A stretch of 25,243 bases of DNA from an uncultured Bacillota bacterium (GCA_900544595.1 UQVQ01000007.1:1-25243), one strand, 5' to 3'. Shown: positions 15,677-22,945, counted from the stretch's first letter. The notes: generated by a model not told the origin, from the sequence alone. Made by a program: numbers and translations.

Positions 15677-17626
15677 TTATTTTTTAATTAAGTTGAAAAA
15701 TTCTTGTTCGCCAATTATTTCAATTCCAAGCGCTCGTGCTTTTTCAAGTTTGCTTCCTGCGTTTTCGCCCGCAACAACAAGATTTGTTTCCTTCCCAACC
15801 GACGAAAGAACAACTGCTCCGTTTTCTTCAAGAAGCTTTGTTGCCTTCAAGCGCGAAATTGAAAGCGAGCCTGTTAAAACAACTCTCTTTCCGGCAAGTT
15901 TAAGGTTTTCATTTGTTTCAACGGCTTTAGGCTTTATCCCCTTTTTAAACAAACGCTCAATTTCTTCTTTGTTTTCTTCGTTATTAAAGTAATCAAAAAT
16001 ACTTTGCGCAACAGTTTCGCCAACATCGCGTATTGCAACAAGATCCTCGTATGATGCGTTTCGAATTCCGTCAAAAGTTTTAAAATTTTGAACTAAATCT
16101 TTTGCTGTTTTTGTTCCAACATTTTTAATTCCAAGCGCATAGATAAACGCCGAAAGCGAAACATTTTTGCTTTTTTCAATTGATGAAAGCAAGTTTTCAA
16201 CCTTTTTATCTTTAAACTTGTCAAGTTTAATGAGTTGTTCATATGTTAAATCGTAAATGTCCGAAAGTTTTCGAAGCCCAAGTTCAAGATAGAATTGGTT
16301 AATGGTTTTTTCGCTAAGCCCGTCAATATCCATTGCTTCTCGGCTGCAAAAATGTGTTAAAGAGTCTTTAATTTGCTCTGGACAATCAATGTTCGTGCAA
16401 AACAAGTTTGCCCCAATTTCGCTAACAACTCCGCCACAAGATGGGCAAGTTTTTGGCTCTTCAATTTCCTCTGACCCTGGCAAATCTTCGGCAATTCCAA
16501 GAATTTCTGGGATAACTTCGTTGCTTCTTCGAACAAAAACACGTGCGCCTTTTTTAACCCCTTTTCGCTTTATGTCGCCCATATTATTTAGCGTTGCACG
16601 GCTAACAGTTGCGCCCGCAAGAGTTACGGGTTCAATTTGCGCAATTGGTGTTAATTTCCCCGTTCTTCCAACCTGCCAAACAACATCTTTTAAAACTGTT
16701 GAAAGTTCTTCTGGCTCAAACTTAAACGCAATTGCCCATTTTGGGAACTTACTTGTGTAGCCAAGTTCTTCGCGATTTTGAATTTCGTTAAGTTTAACAA
16801 CAACTCCGTCCATAAGAATATCAAGCGAGTTTTTAATTTCGCCAATTTTTTTGATTTCACCGATAATTTCATCGCTTGTTTTGCAAATTTTGAAAAATGA
16901 AGCGGTTTTAAATCCATTTTCAATTAAGAAATCGTTTGCCTCTTTTTGTGTTAGAAAACTTTTTCCTTCAATATAGTTAACTGAATATGCAAACAAGTCT
17001 AAATTACGTTTTGCAGTTTCTTTTGGGTTAAGGTTTCGAATTGCGCCCGCAACTGCGTTTCTTGCATTTTTAAGCGGTTCGGTTGCAATTTTGTTATATT
17101 TTTCAAGGTTTGGCAAAGTTATCATTCCTTCGCCTTGAACAATAAGTTTGTTTTGGAAAGGAATTGAAAGCGGAACAGATTTAATTGTTTTAACTTGGGC
17201 TGTAACATCTTCCCCAACCTTTCCGTTTCCCCTTGTTCCCGCTTTAACAAGATTACCGTTTTCATATTCAACAACAATTGAAAGACCGTCGAACTTATAT
17301 TCAACCGAAAAGGTTGAGTTTGGAAACTCTTTTTTAATTCCCTCAACCCAGTTTTCAAGCCCCGTGTAATTTTGAACTTTATCAAGGCTGTATAATGGAA
17401 CTTCATGAACAAATTTCTTAAACCCAGCCAGAATTTCGCCCCCAACTCTTTGAGTTGGCGAAGATGGCAAAACTGTTCCTGTTTCCTTTTCAAGCGAAAC
17501 AAGTTCATCATACATTCTGTCATATTCAAAATCGGAAATTGTTGGCTTGTCAAGAACATAATAATTATGAACGTGGATATTAAGCTCTTTAACAAGTTCT
17601 TCCATTCTTTCAAGTTTGGATTTCAT
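15677..17626 (-). CDS. ligA: NAD+-dependent DNA ligase
   Basis: A 649-residue replicative ligase that seals nicks using NAD+. Order: Ia domain (LNIHVHNYYVLDKPTISDFEYD), adenylation motif EYKFDGLSI with K111 as the AMP-accepting lysine, OB fold (QVGRTGKLTPIAQIEPV), four-cysteine zinc finger (TCPSCGG...FCTNIDCPEQ), helix-hairpin-helix repeats (ALGIKNVGTKTAKDL), and a C-terminal BRCT domain (LAGKRVVLTGSLS...). The length is close to the family norm. The ATG overlaps the stop of the J-domain gene by four bases and has ggag 7 nt upstream, so the two are co-translated. Confidence 0.97.
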   Translation of the reverse strand: MKSKLERMEELVKELNIHVHNYYVLDKPTISDFEYDRMYDELVSLEKETGTVLPSSPTQRVGGEILAGFKKFVHEVPLYSLDKVQNYTGLENWVEGIKKEFPNSTFSVEYKFDGLSIVVEYENGNLVKAGTRGNGKVGEDVTAQVKTIKSVPLSIPFQNKLIVQGEGMITLPNLEKYNKIATEPLKNARNAVAGAIRNLNPKETAKRNLDLFAYSVNYIEGKSFLTQKEANDFLIENGFKTASFFKICKTSDEIIGEIKKIGEIKNSLDILMDGVVVKLNEIQNREELGYTSKFPKWAIAFKFEPEELSTVLKDVVWQVGRTGKLTPIAQIEPVTLAGATVSRATLNNMGDIKRKGVKKGARVFVRRSNEVIPEILGIAEDLPGSEEIEEPKTCPSCGGVVSEIGANLFCTNIDCPEQIKDSLTHFCSREAMDIDGLSEKTINQFYLELGLRKLSDIYDLTYEQLIKLDKFKDKKVENLLSSIEKSKNVSLSAFIYALGIKNVGTKTAKDLVQNFKTFDGIRNASYEDLVAIRDVGETVAQSIFDYFNNEENKEEIERLFKKGIKPKAVETNENLKLAGKRVVLTGSLSISRLKATKLLEENGAVVLSSVGKETNLVVAGENAGSKLEKARALGIEIIGEQEFFNLIKK

Positions 17627-18276
17627 TTTAAAACTCCAGTGAAATATAAAATAACTAATAAAACTAACATTCCAATCAGCCCGTAAATCAAGAAATCTAG
17701 AAGAGTTTTTTCGGTTTTTTCTGGATTGCGTTCGTCCTCAATCAATGTGTTATCAATTGTTGGTTTATCCTTTGTTAGTCGCGTTATTCTCTCGTTTTCT
17801 TCCAAAACCTCTTCATATCTTTCTTCAAGTGTTTTTCGGTTTTTGCGTTTTTCTTGTCTTTGCTGTTTTTTAAGTTCTCTTTCTTGTTTTTTCTCTCTTT
17901 TTTGACGAAGCCTTCGCGCCTTTTCTTCGCGTTTGCGGCGAATTTCCGCTCTAATTCTTTCGGCTCTTTCTTTTTCAAGTTGCTCGTCTTCGCTTGAAAC
18001 GGTTGAACTTTTTGCGCTTTCAAAATGCTCCTCTTTTGGAGAAGTTTGTTTAACATTTTGTTTTGCGTCTTGACTTTCTTGCTTATCTAAAAATTCCGAA
18101 ATTTTTTCAAATGCCTCGTTAATTTCCGCGCTCTTTTCTTCGGCAAAACTTATGCTGCCTTGATAACGATCGGGATGATATTTTTTAAGCAAATTATTTC
18201 TTGCGTTCTTAACTTCTTCTTTCGAAGCGGATAGCGGAAGCCCTAAAATTTTGTAATATCTTTTCACAAAAAACAT
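17623..18276 (-). CDS. Tail-anchored J-domain (DnaJ-like) protein
   Basis: From the ATG at 18276 the protein has 217 residues: a J domain at the N terminus (RYYKILGLPLSASKEEV, HPD in KKYHPDRYQ) with no Gly/Phe or zinc region, a long, very charged Lys/Arg/Glu helix (about residues 70-170), and one C-terminal membrane segment (LLDFLIYGLIGMLVLLVIL). This predicts a cytoplasmic J domain held at the membrane, where it could recruit DnaK; the client is unknown. A TATAAT box overlaps this ATG, so if that promoter is used the GTG at 18267 (giving M-KRYYKILG, the usual J-domain start) is the true start on a leaderless mRNA. A TTG at 18384 is rejected since it lies inside the upstream DUF378 gene. Overlaps ligA by four bases. 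Confidence 0.8.
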   Translation of the reverse strand: MFFVKRYYKILGLPLSASKEEVKNARNNLLKKYHPDRYQGSISFAEEKSAEINEAFEKISEFLDKQESQDAKQNVKQTSPKEEHFESAKSSTVSSEDEQLEKERAERIRAEIRRKREEKARRLRQKREKKQERELKKQQRQEKRKNRKTLEERYEEVLEENERITRLTKDKPTIDNTLIEDERNPEKTEKTLLDFLIYGLIGMLVLLVILYFTGVLK

Positions 18277-18304
18277 TATATCATAACAAAAATAAAATTG
18301 CCAA
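18275..18304 (-). promoter_or_regulatory. Promoter of the J-domain protein-ligA operon
   Basis: Minus strand TTGGCA (18304-18299) is in the 3' arm of the DUF378 terminator; 18-nt spacer ending in TGA; TATAAT (18280-18275), an extended -10. The GTG at 18267 starts 7 nt after the -10 box. No Shine-Dalgarno. Confidence 0.6.
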
Positions 18305-18324
18305 TCTTTTGGGAAGACTGGCAA
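18298..18324 (-). terminator. Terminator after the DUF378 gene
   Basis: Eleven-base stem ttgccagtctt / aagattggcaa on the minus strand (one G-T pair, 5-nt loop) followed by ttttattttt, starting 13 bp after the DUF378 stop. Confidence 0.83.
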
Positions 18325-18337
18325 ATTTTTTTTGGTT

Positions 18338-18586
18338 TTATTGTTGATTGTTTTCTCTGTTTTTGCGTCCCGCGCGCATATCAATTAAACCCATTGAATA
18401 GATTGCATAGAAAATCAGCCAAAGCGCCGCTGCAAAAACAAGACAATAGATAATTCTTGCGCCAACGTTAAACCCGCCGAAAATTGCAGTAACCAAGTTC
18501 CAGTCGAAAATTCCAATAAGCCCCCAGTTAACCGCTCCAATCAAAACAATAATAAAACTTATTATGTTAATGATAATTAACGCCAT
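18338..18586 (-). CDS. DUF378 small membrane protein
   Basis: An 82-residue protein with two membrane segments (residues about 4-25 and 44-66) and the family signature LIGAVNWGLIGIF followed by ARIIYCLVFAAALWLIF; the tail is short, basic and polar (RAGRKNRENNQQ). DUF378 proteins are widespread in bacteria and have no known function. A strong Shine-Dalgarno, aaggaggg, is 7 nt before the ATG. Single-gene unit ended by its own hairpin; I do not see a clear promoter in the A/T-rich region above it (18600-18680). Confidence 0.88.
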   Translation of the reverse strand: MALIIINIISFIIVLIGAVNWGLIGIFDWNLVTAIFGGFNVGARIIYCLVFAAALWLIFYAIYSMGLIDMRAGRKNRENNQQ

Positions 18587-18680
18587 CTTCCTTCCCTCCT
18601 TAGAATAATTCTTTCAATTCAAAGCCTTTTTTATACAAAAACTTTTATTTTATTCTGCCCCAAAAGCACACATTTTCAAT

Positions 18681-18709
18681 TTGACAAAAATTTTAACTTG
18701 TGTTAATAT
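18681..18709 (+). promoter_or_regulatory. tRNA-Leu promoter
   Basis: TTGACA (18681-18686), 17-nt spacer, TAATAT (18704-18709); predicted start about 18716, a few bases before the mature tRNA. Confidence 0.85.
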
Positions 18710-18721
18710 AACGCAGTAAAT

Positions 18722-18804
18722 GCGGATATGGCGGAATTGGCAGACGCGCTAGACTTAGGATCTAGTGGGAAACCGTGGGGGTTCAAGTCCCTTTATCCGC
18801 ACCA
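18722..18804 (+). tRNA. tRNA-Leu (anticodon UAG), CCA encoded
   Basis: An 83-nt class II tRNA: acceptor gcggata pairs with tatccgc, anticodon arm ctaga-cttagga-tctag gives anticodon TAG, long variable arm (gtgggaaaccgt), T arm with gttcaag, encoded ACCA end. Decodes CUA and other CUN leucine codons. The 3' 21 nt recur at 19000-19020. Confidence 0.96.
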
Positions 18805-18866
18805 GATTTAAAGGACTATGTTAACACATAGTTTTTTTATTTGTTTTCACTTTTGGGACTTGAACT
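18784..18866 (+). repeat. Copy A of a direct repeat: tRNA-Leu 3' end, terminator and flank
   Basis: 21 nt of the tRNA 3' end (18784-18804), a hairpin terminator, and then a flank containing cacttttgggacttgaacta. The same order recurs at 19000-19081: the tRNA part is identical, the terminator is identical for 27 nt, and the flank has several mismatches. Such tRNA 3'-end duplications are typical att sites of integrating elements. Confidence 0.85.
18815..18839 (+). terminator. Terminator of tRNA-Leu
   Basis: Stem actatgt-taac-acatagt followed by seven T, 10 nt after the tRNA. Confidence 0.88.
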
Positions 18867-18869
18867 AAG

Positions 18870-18936
18870 CGTTAAGAAAAACAACGCAGTGTCGTTGTTT
18901 TTTAGCGCCGGCGTGAAAGCGAGCTAAATCTTAACC
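18870..18936 (+). other. Structured GC-richer insert with TTAA at both ends
   Basis: Between two TTAA copies (18872-18875 and 18931-18934) lie 55 nt containing a hairpin aacaacg-cagtgt-cgttgtt plus T tract (a terminator-like shape, 18880-18903) and a second arm pairing ttagc with gctaa. In copy B of the direct repeat a gcgttaaccctatt string has only one TTAA and lacks this segment, so A may carry a small insertion, or B a deletion. The rest of 18937-18999 is A/T-rich with no gene seen. Confidence 0.45.
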
Positions 18937-18999
18937 TATTAAATTCCCTTTGTTTAATCTATTTATATTCAATAAGTTAAATATCTGAGCGAAGCGGAG

Positions 19000-19081
19000 C
19001 AAGTCCCTTTATCCGCACCAAGTAAACTAACTATGTTAACACATAGTTTTTTTATTTATTTCCACTTTTGAGACTTGAACT
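19000..19081 (+). repeat. Copy B of the direct repeat: orphan tRNA-Leu 3' end with terminator
   Basis: 19000-19020 repeats the last 21 nt of tRNA-Leu including CCA, but the 5' part of the tRNA is missing; 19030-19053 repeats the terminator and 19061-19081 its flank. Not a functional tRNA. This is what remains beside a tRNA after site-specific integration or an imperfect excision. Confidence 0.85.
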
Positions 19082-19208
19082 AAAAACACTAGGCGTTAAC
19101 CCTATTGAATAAATTTTTAATTAAAATCAAATTTTTGTCACTCTTTCTTGCAATTGTCAATTTCCGCTATGTTAAAATAAATTTGTTATAAAAAATTAAA
19201 TTTTTAAT

Positions 19209-19241
19209 AGGTAGAAGAAAGTGCTTTGCCATTTCCTACCC
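19209..19241 (+). other. Hairpin in a possible leader RNA
   Basis: ggtag...ctacc closes an inner gaaa/tttc stem, just before a good Shine-Dalgarno (aggag, 19247) and a short ORF. It resembles no riboswitch I know. Apart from this, 19082-19208 is A/T-rich and holds no gene I can support. Confidence 0.35.
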
Positions 19242-19256
19242 CTTTTAGGAGCGGTT

Positions 19257-19316
19257 ATGGAAACATGGGAAAAAGAAATAATAAAAGAAATAATAAATGT
19301 TTTACAAACAGTATGA
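19257..19316 (+). CDS. Possible 19-codon ORF upstream of the regulator
   Basis: ATG at 19257 with aggag 5 nt upstream encodes METWEKEIIKEIINVLQTV, an amphipathic helix-like peptide, ending TGA at 19314-19316. The Shine-Dalgarno spacing is good, but so short an ORF can arise by chance. It could be a leader peptide, a signal peptide-like product, or the remnant of a truncated gene. Nothing else supports it. Confidence 0.3.
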   Translation: METWEKEIIKEIINVLQTV

Positions 19317-19381
19317 GATATTCAATATTTATGTTACAATAAGAAAAATACAGTAAAATGAAACAAAATTTATAAGAATAC

Positions 19382-19419
19382 AACAAACTGTTGAGCTGAT
19401 TTTTGAAACAAACTGTTGA
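19382..19419 (+). promoter_or_regulatory. Two identical palindromic sites, likely operator of the XRE regulator
   Basis: AACAAACTGTTGA occurs at 19382-19394 and 19407-19419, 25 bp apart. Each contains the palindrome AACA-aac-TGTT. They lie just upstream of the regulator, overlapping a weak promoter candidate (TTGAAA 19403, TAGAAT 19428, 19-nt spacer). Autoregulation by the XRE protein is the simple reading. Confidence 0.55.
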
Positions 19420-19487
19420 TTTTGTGGTAGAATTGAATTGTTGAAAGGAGGTGTAAAACGTTATCTCAAAACATAAAAGCATTAAGA

Positions 19488-20309
19488 ATGCAAAAAGGTC
19501 TAACTCAAAAAGAACTTGCTGATCTGCTCCATGTGACATCTCAAGCAGTGTCAAGATGGGAAAAAGGTGATGTTGAACCATCAATTGATACTATAAGTGA
19601 AATAGCAAGTATATTTGAAGTGACAACTGATGAAATAATTGGTGGACCTGATAAAAAACCAAAACCAGAAATTGTAACGGAAGTAAAAGAAAAAGTTGTT
19701 GTTGAACAAGGCAAACCTGTTTTAACTATTTGTGAAAATTGTAAACGCCCAATTTACGAAAGTGAAGAAATTGTCACACAAACACGACATCATGGAAGAA
19801 GTTCGTCAACAACGCATTATATTTGCACTGATTGTGACAAAAAGATTAAAGCAAAGGAAAAAAAAGATGCGATTGATTATGGTATAGCCCAAAGAAAGAA
19901 ATCTTACATATACTCTTCAATTATTGCGACCATTATTTTGATATCTGGCATAATATATGCGGCCATACAAAAAGTTGATGGTGGAATGATAGCACTTGTT
20001 ATAATTTTGCCAATACTTATATATACATTTGTTTCTTGTATGTTCTTAAAGAATAACTTTATTGGAGACACATTTATAACAATTGCTTCGTGGGGATTTG
20101 TAAAATTTCCGGGACTTATATTCTCATTTGACTTAGGTGGTTTTGCTTGGCTTATTGGTATGAAAATACTATTTTGGGTATTAAGTTTCGCATTAGGACT
20201 TGCTGCTGTTTTACTTGCACTAGTCATTTGTATGCCATTAAGTGTAATTACATATCCATTTGCCTTAATAAAAAGTTACAGTAATCCAGAATTAACAGAA
20301 GACATTTAA
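19488..20309 (+). CDS. Membrane-bound XRE-family regulator with zinc ribbon
   Basis: From the ATG at 19488 (273 residues): most of a Cro/CI helix-turn-helix (TQKELADLLHVTSQAVSRWEKG, continuing to DEII at about 50), a linker, a four-cysteine zinc ribbon (C82/C85 in CENC, C113/C116 in CTDC), then about four membrane segments (141-162, 167-186, about 196-214, 222-255). It looks like a one-component, membrane-tethered transcription regulator. The frame codes SQNIKALR, a normal first HTH helix, for nine codons before this ATG, and aaaggagg sits at 19445-19452; but the well-spaced codons are ACG (19458) and TTA (19461), with an in-frame stop at 19434. The true start is therefore probably non-canonical, or the start codon has mutated. 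The lipoprotein gene follows 16 bp later in the same unit. Codon use differs from the housekeeping genes. Confidence 0.82.
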   Translation: MQKGLTQKELADLLHVTSQAVSRWEKGDVEPSIDTISEIASIFEVTTDEIIGGPDKKPKPEIVTEVKEKVVVEQGKPVLTICENCKRPIYESEEIVTQTRHHGRSSSTTHYICTDCDKKIKAKEKKDAIDYGIAQRKKSYIYSSIIATIILISGIIYAAIQKVDGGMIALVIILPILIYTFVSCMFLKNNFIGDTFITIASWGFVKFPGLIFSFDLGGFAWLIGMKILFWVLSFALGLAAVLLALVICMPLSVITYPFALIKSYSNPELTEDI

Positions 20310-20325
20310 TAATTAGGAGATTTAT

Positions 20326-22899
20326 ATGAAAAGAATGAAATTAAGTATTAAAATTATTGCAATGATTATGTTGATTTTACCATTTGCATTTATGCTATCT
20401 GCTTGTGGTGATAATGAGAGTAATCTAAATACATTTACAAATGTTGTTTTTGCAAATCAAACAGTTGATTATGATGGTGAGGAGCATCAAATTGTTGTTA
20501 GCGGAGAATTGCCAGATGGTGTTTCAATTGTTTATGAAAACAATAAAGGAACAAATGCTGGTGTTTATAATGCAAAAGCAACTTTAACACTTGAAGGATA
20601 TAAAACACTTGAATTAACTGCAAAACTAACTATCAATAAGCTAAATTATGATATGTCTGGTGCTCATTGGAATTATGAAAATGCCTATACATATGATGGC
20701 AATGAACAATCTGTCATAGTTGAAGGACTTCCACAAGGTGTAACAGTAAAACAATATACAAATAATGCAAAAACAAATGCAGGCAATTATACTGCAAGTG
20801 TTGAGTTTAATTACGATACAGTTAATTACAATGAGCCAACTTTTGCAAATCTTAATTGGATAATTAACAAAGCAGATATAACTGGAATAACATTTGCAAG
20901 TAGAAATTATGAATATGATACTCAAAAACATTCATTAGAATGTGTAGGAAATATACCAGCAAATTCAACTGTTAAAATTACATATAATGATATTGAAGTT
21001 GATGGGGTTTCTGAAGTTGGAACATATACTGTCAAGTTAGTTATTACAAATGTAAATTACAATACTTATGAAGATACAGCGACATTAAAAATAACTTCAA
21101 CAGAAGAATTGTTATATTCTGTTGTATTTAATAACAAACTATATTTTCAAAACAATTTAGACAATAACAAACTATATGTTTATGATGGAACAAATGTCAA
21201 AAAAGTTAATAACGATAAAGCTGAATATTTTACTATAAATGGAAATCAAGTTTATTACTATAGTTCAAGTTTATTCTCAAAAGTTATCAAGAGTTTTAAT
21301 GGAACTACAGCAAGTGTATTGTTAGATGTTAATGGTGAATACTTGGCTTGTGATGGAACATATCTTTACTATGCTATAAATAATTTAGTTTTACACACAG
21401 ACCAAAATGGTATTTACAAAATTAAACTTGATGGCAGTGAAGATGCAACCCGTCTTGTTCAAGACAAATCCGAATATTTAACATATTATGATAACAACAT
21501 TTATTATTCAAATGTTAGTGATGGAAGAAAACTTTACTCTATATCAGTAAATGCTGATAATCAAGAAACAGGCAATTTGCTATATGATGAAAAAGTAAGT
21601 GATATTTTAATTGATAATGGAATTATTTATTTTAACTCAACAAAAACTGAATTGGGATTACCTGTTGCAAGTGCAATTAGAAAATATGTTATTTCAAGTG
21701 GCGATTGCATAAAACTTTCAACTGATAATGGAAAATATTTAACTAAAATTGGAAGTTATATTTACTATATCAACAAAGATAAGATTACAAGCAATTTATT
21801 TGGTGATGGAATATATAGAATTAGTGTATTAAGAGATAGTGATAACAGTTTGCCGGGATACAAAATTATTTCGGCAGAAGATAATGGTTTCTCATCATTG
21901 GCATCAAGTGGCAATTACTTATATTATTATAAGTTAAATGATAAACACATTTATTCTTATGACTTAAATACCAATACTGAAACTGATGTTATGGCTAATT
22001 TTGAATTACCAGAAGAAACAATAACTCCAACAGGTTATGCTAAATTAGCAGAATATAATGGAGAAATATATTACACAAATCCTTTAGATAATGGATGTTT
22101 ATATAAATACAATATTTATACAAAATCACATTATAAGGTTCTATCAAATAGTGTTTCAAATGTATATTTCTATAATGGATTTATGTATTACTCTACTTAT
22201 ATTTCTACAAATTACGCTTTGTGGAAAATGAATTTACAAACAAATGAAAGCGTAAAAATATCGTCTAAAAGATGTGATAATTTAATTTTTGATGGCAATA
22301 CAATTTACTATATACAAGTTGGTTCTGCCTATAATAATTACATAATGAAAATGGGTCTAAATGGTGAAAATCCTACGATTTTATATAAAGATAAAAATCT
22401 TTGGGTTGCTAGCTTTGAAAAAGCAGACAATTACTTATATTTCATAATAAATCCTTCACCTGTTAATAAGTATGCCTATAGATATGATTTGTCAACAAGT
22501 CAAGTTGAAAACTTAAATTTGAGAGCAAAAGTTATAACACAAAATAATGGTATTTTGTATTATGGAAATATTGATGATAATAAACTTTATGCTTATAATT
22601 TATCAACAAACAATTCTCAAGTGCTTGCTCAAAATGTCGATATAAACAATATGGTTTACTGTGATGGCTATTTATATTATTCTTCAACAAAATCTTCAAC
22701 AAAAGGTTTCTATAAATTAAACATATCAACAGGCACTTCAACAAAGTTAAGTGAAAACTGTGCAGATGGATTGATTGCAGTAAATAATAAAATATACTTT
22801 ATTCAAACAGCAATTTCATATAAAAATGATTATCCAAGCCAGTCAAATGGAAATGGAAAATTATATTGTTATGATGGAAATAACATTGTAGAGTTATAA
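20326..22899 (+). CDS. Large lipoprotein with MBG-like domains and DUF5050-type propeller
   Basis: 857 residues. The N terminus is a lipoprotein signal (basic start, hydrophobic core, lipobox LSAC with C27), so the protein is anchored outside the membrane. Residues about 36-256 hold three MBG-like beta domains (YDGEEHQIVVSGELPDGV, YDGNEQSVIVEGLPQGV, NAGVYNAKATLTLEGY). From about 262 to the end are many propeller-type repeats of the form IYYxN...LYKYNIxT, as in DUF5050 proteins of Clostridia. No catalytic motif is seen; binding or sensing at the surface is likely but unproven. Shine-Dalgarno aggag lies 7 nt before the ATG; it is second in an operon with the membrane XRE regulator. Asn, Asp and Tyr are mostly AAT, GAT and TAT, unlike the surface protein at the start of the window, which suggests acquisition from elsewhere. 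Confidence 0.85.
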   Translation: MKRMKLSIKIIAMIMLILPFAFMLSACGDNESNLNTFTNVVFANQTVDYDGEEHQIVVSGELPDGVSIVYENNKGTNAGVYNAKATLTLEGYKTLELTAKLTINKLNYDMSGAHWNYENAYTYDGNEQSVIVEGLPQGVTVKQYTNNAKTNAGNYTASVEFNYDTVNYNEPTFANLNWIINKADITGITFASRNYEYDTQKHSLECVGNIPANSTVKITYNDIEVDGVSEVGTYTVKLVITNVNYNTYEDTATLKITSTEELLYSVVFNNKLYFQNNLDNNKLYVYDGTNVKKVNNDKAEYFTINGNQVYYYSSSLFSKVIKSFNGTTASVLLDVNGEYLACDGTYLYYAINNLVLHTDQNGIYKIKLDGSEDATRLVQDKSEYLTYYDNNIYYSNVSDGRKLYSISVNADNQETGNLLYDEKVSDILIDNGIIYFNSTKTELGLPVASAIRKYVISSGDCIKLSTDNGKYLTKIGSYIYYINKDKITSNLFGDGIYRISVLRDSDNSLPGYKIISAEDNGFSSLASSGNYLYYYKLNDKHIYSYDLNTNTETDVMANFELPEETITPTGYAKLAEYNGEIYYTNPLDNGCLYKYNIYTKSHYKVLSNSVSNVYFYNGFMYYSTYISTNYALWKMNLQTNESVKISSKRCDNLIFDGNTIYYIQVGSAYNNYIMKMGLNGENPTILYKDKNLWVASFEKADNYLYFIINPSPVNKYAYRYDLSTSQVENLNLRAKVITQNNGILYYGNIDDNKLYAYNLSTNNSQVLAQNVDINNMVYCDGYLYYSSTKSSTKGFYKLNISTGTSTKLSENCADGLIAVNNKIYFIQTAISYKNDYPSQSNGNGKLYCYDGNNIVEL

Positions 22900-22914
22900 T
22901 CACAATATTTTATT

Positions 22915-22945
22915 AAAAGTAGTGCTAGCGTTTAACACTACTTTT
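22915..22945 (+). terminator. Terminator after the lipoprotein gene
   Basis: Ten-base stem aaaagtagtg / cactactttt with an 11-nt loop; the T tract is short (tttta). Confidence 0.8.

Noticed and set aside
18277..18384. N-terminal extension of the J-domain protein from TTG 18384
   Set aside because: It crosses the DUF378 terminator and overlaps DUF378 coding sequence; there is no Shine-Dalgarno.
19000..19020. A second tRNA gene at 19000-19020
   Set aside because: Only the 3' 21 nt of tRNA-Leu are present; no D arm or anticodon arm precedes them.
19209..19256. A known riboswitch in the regulator leader
   Set aside because: The hairpin matches no riboswitch consensus I can recall; kept only as an unassigned structure.
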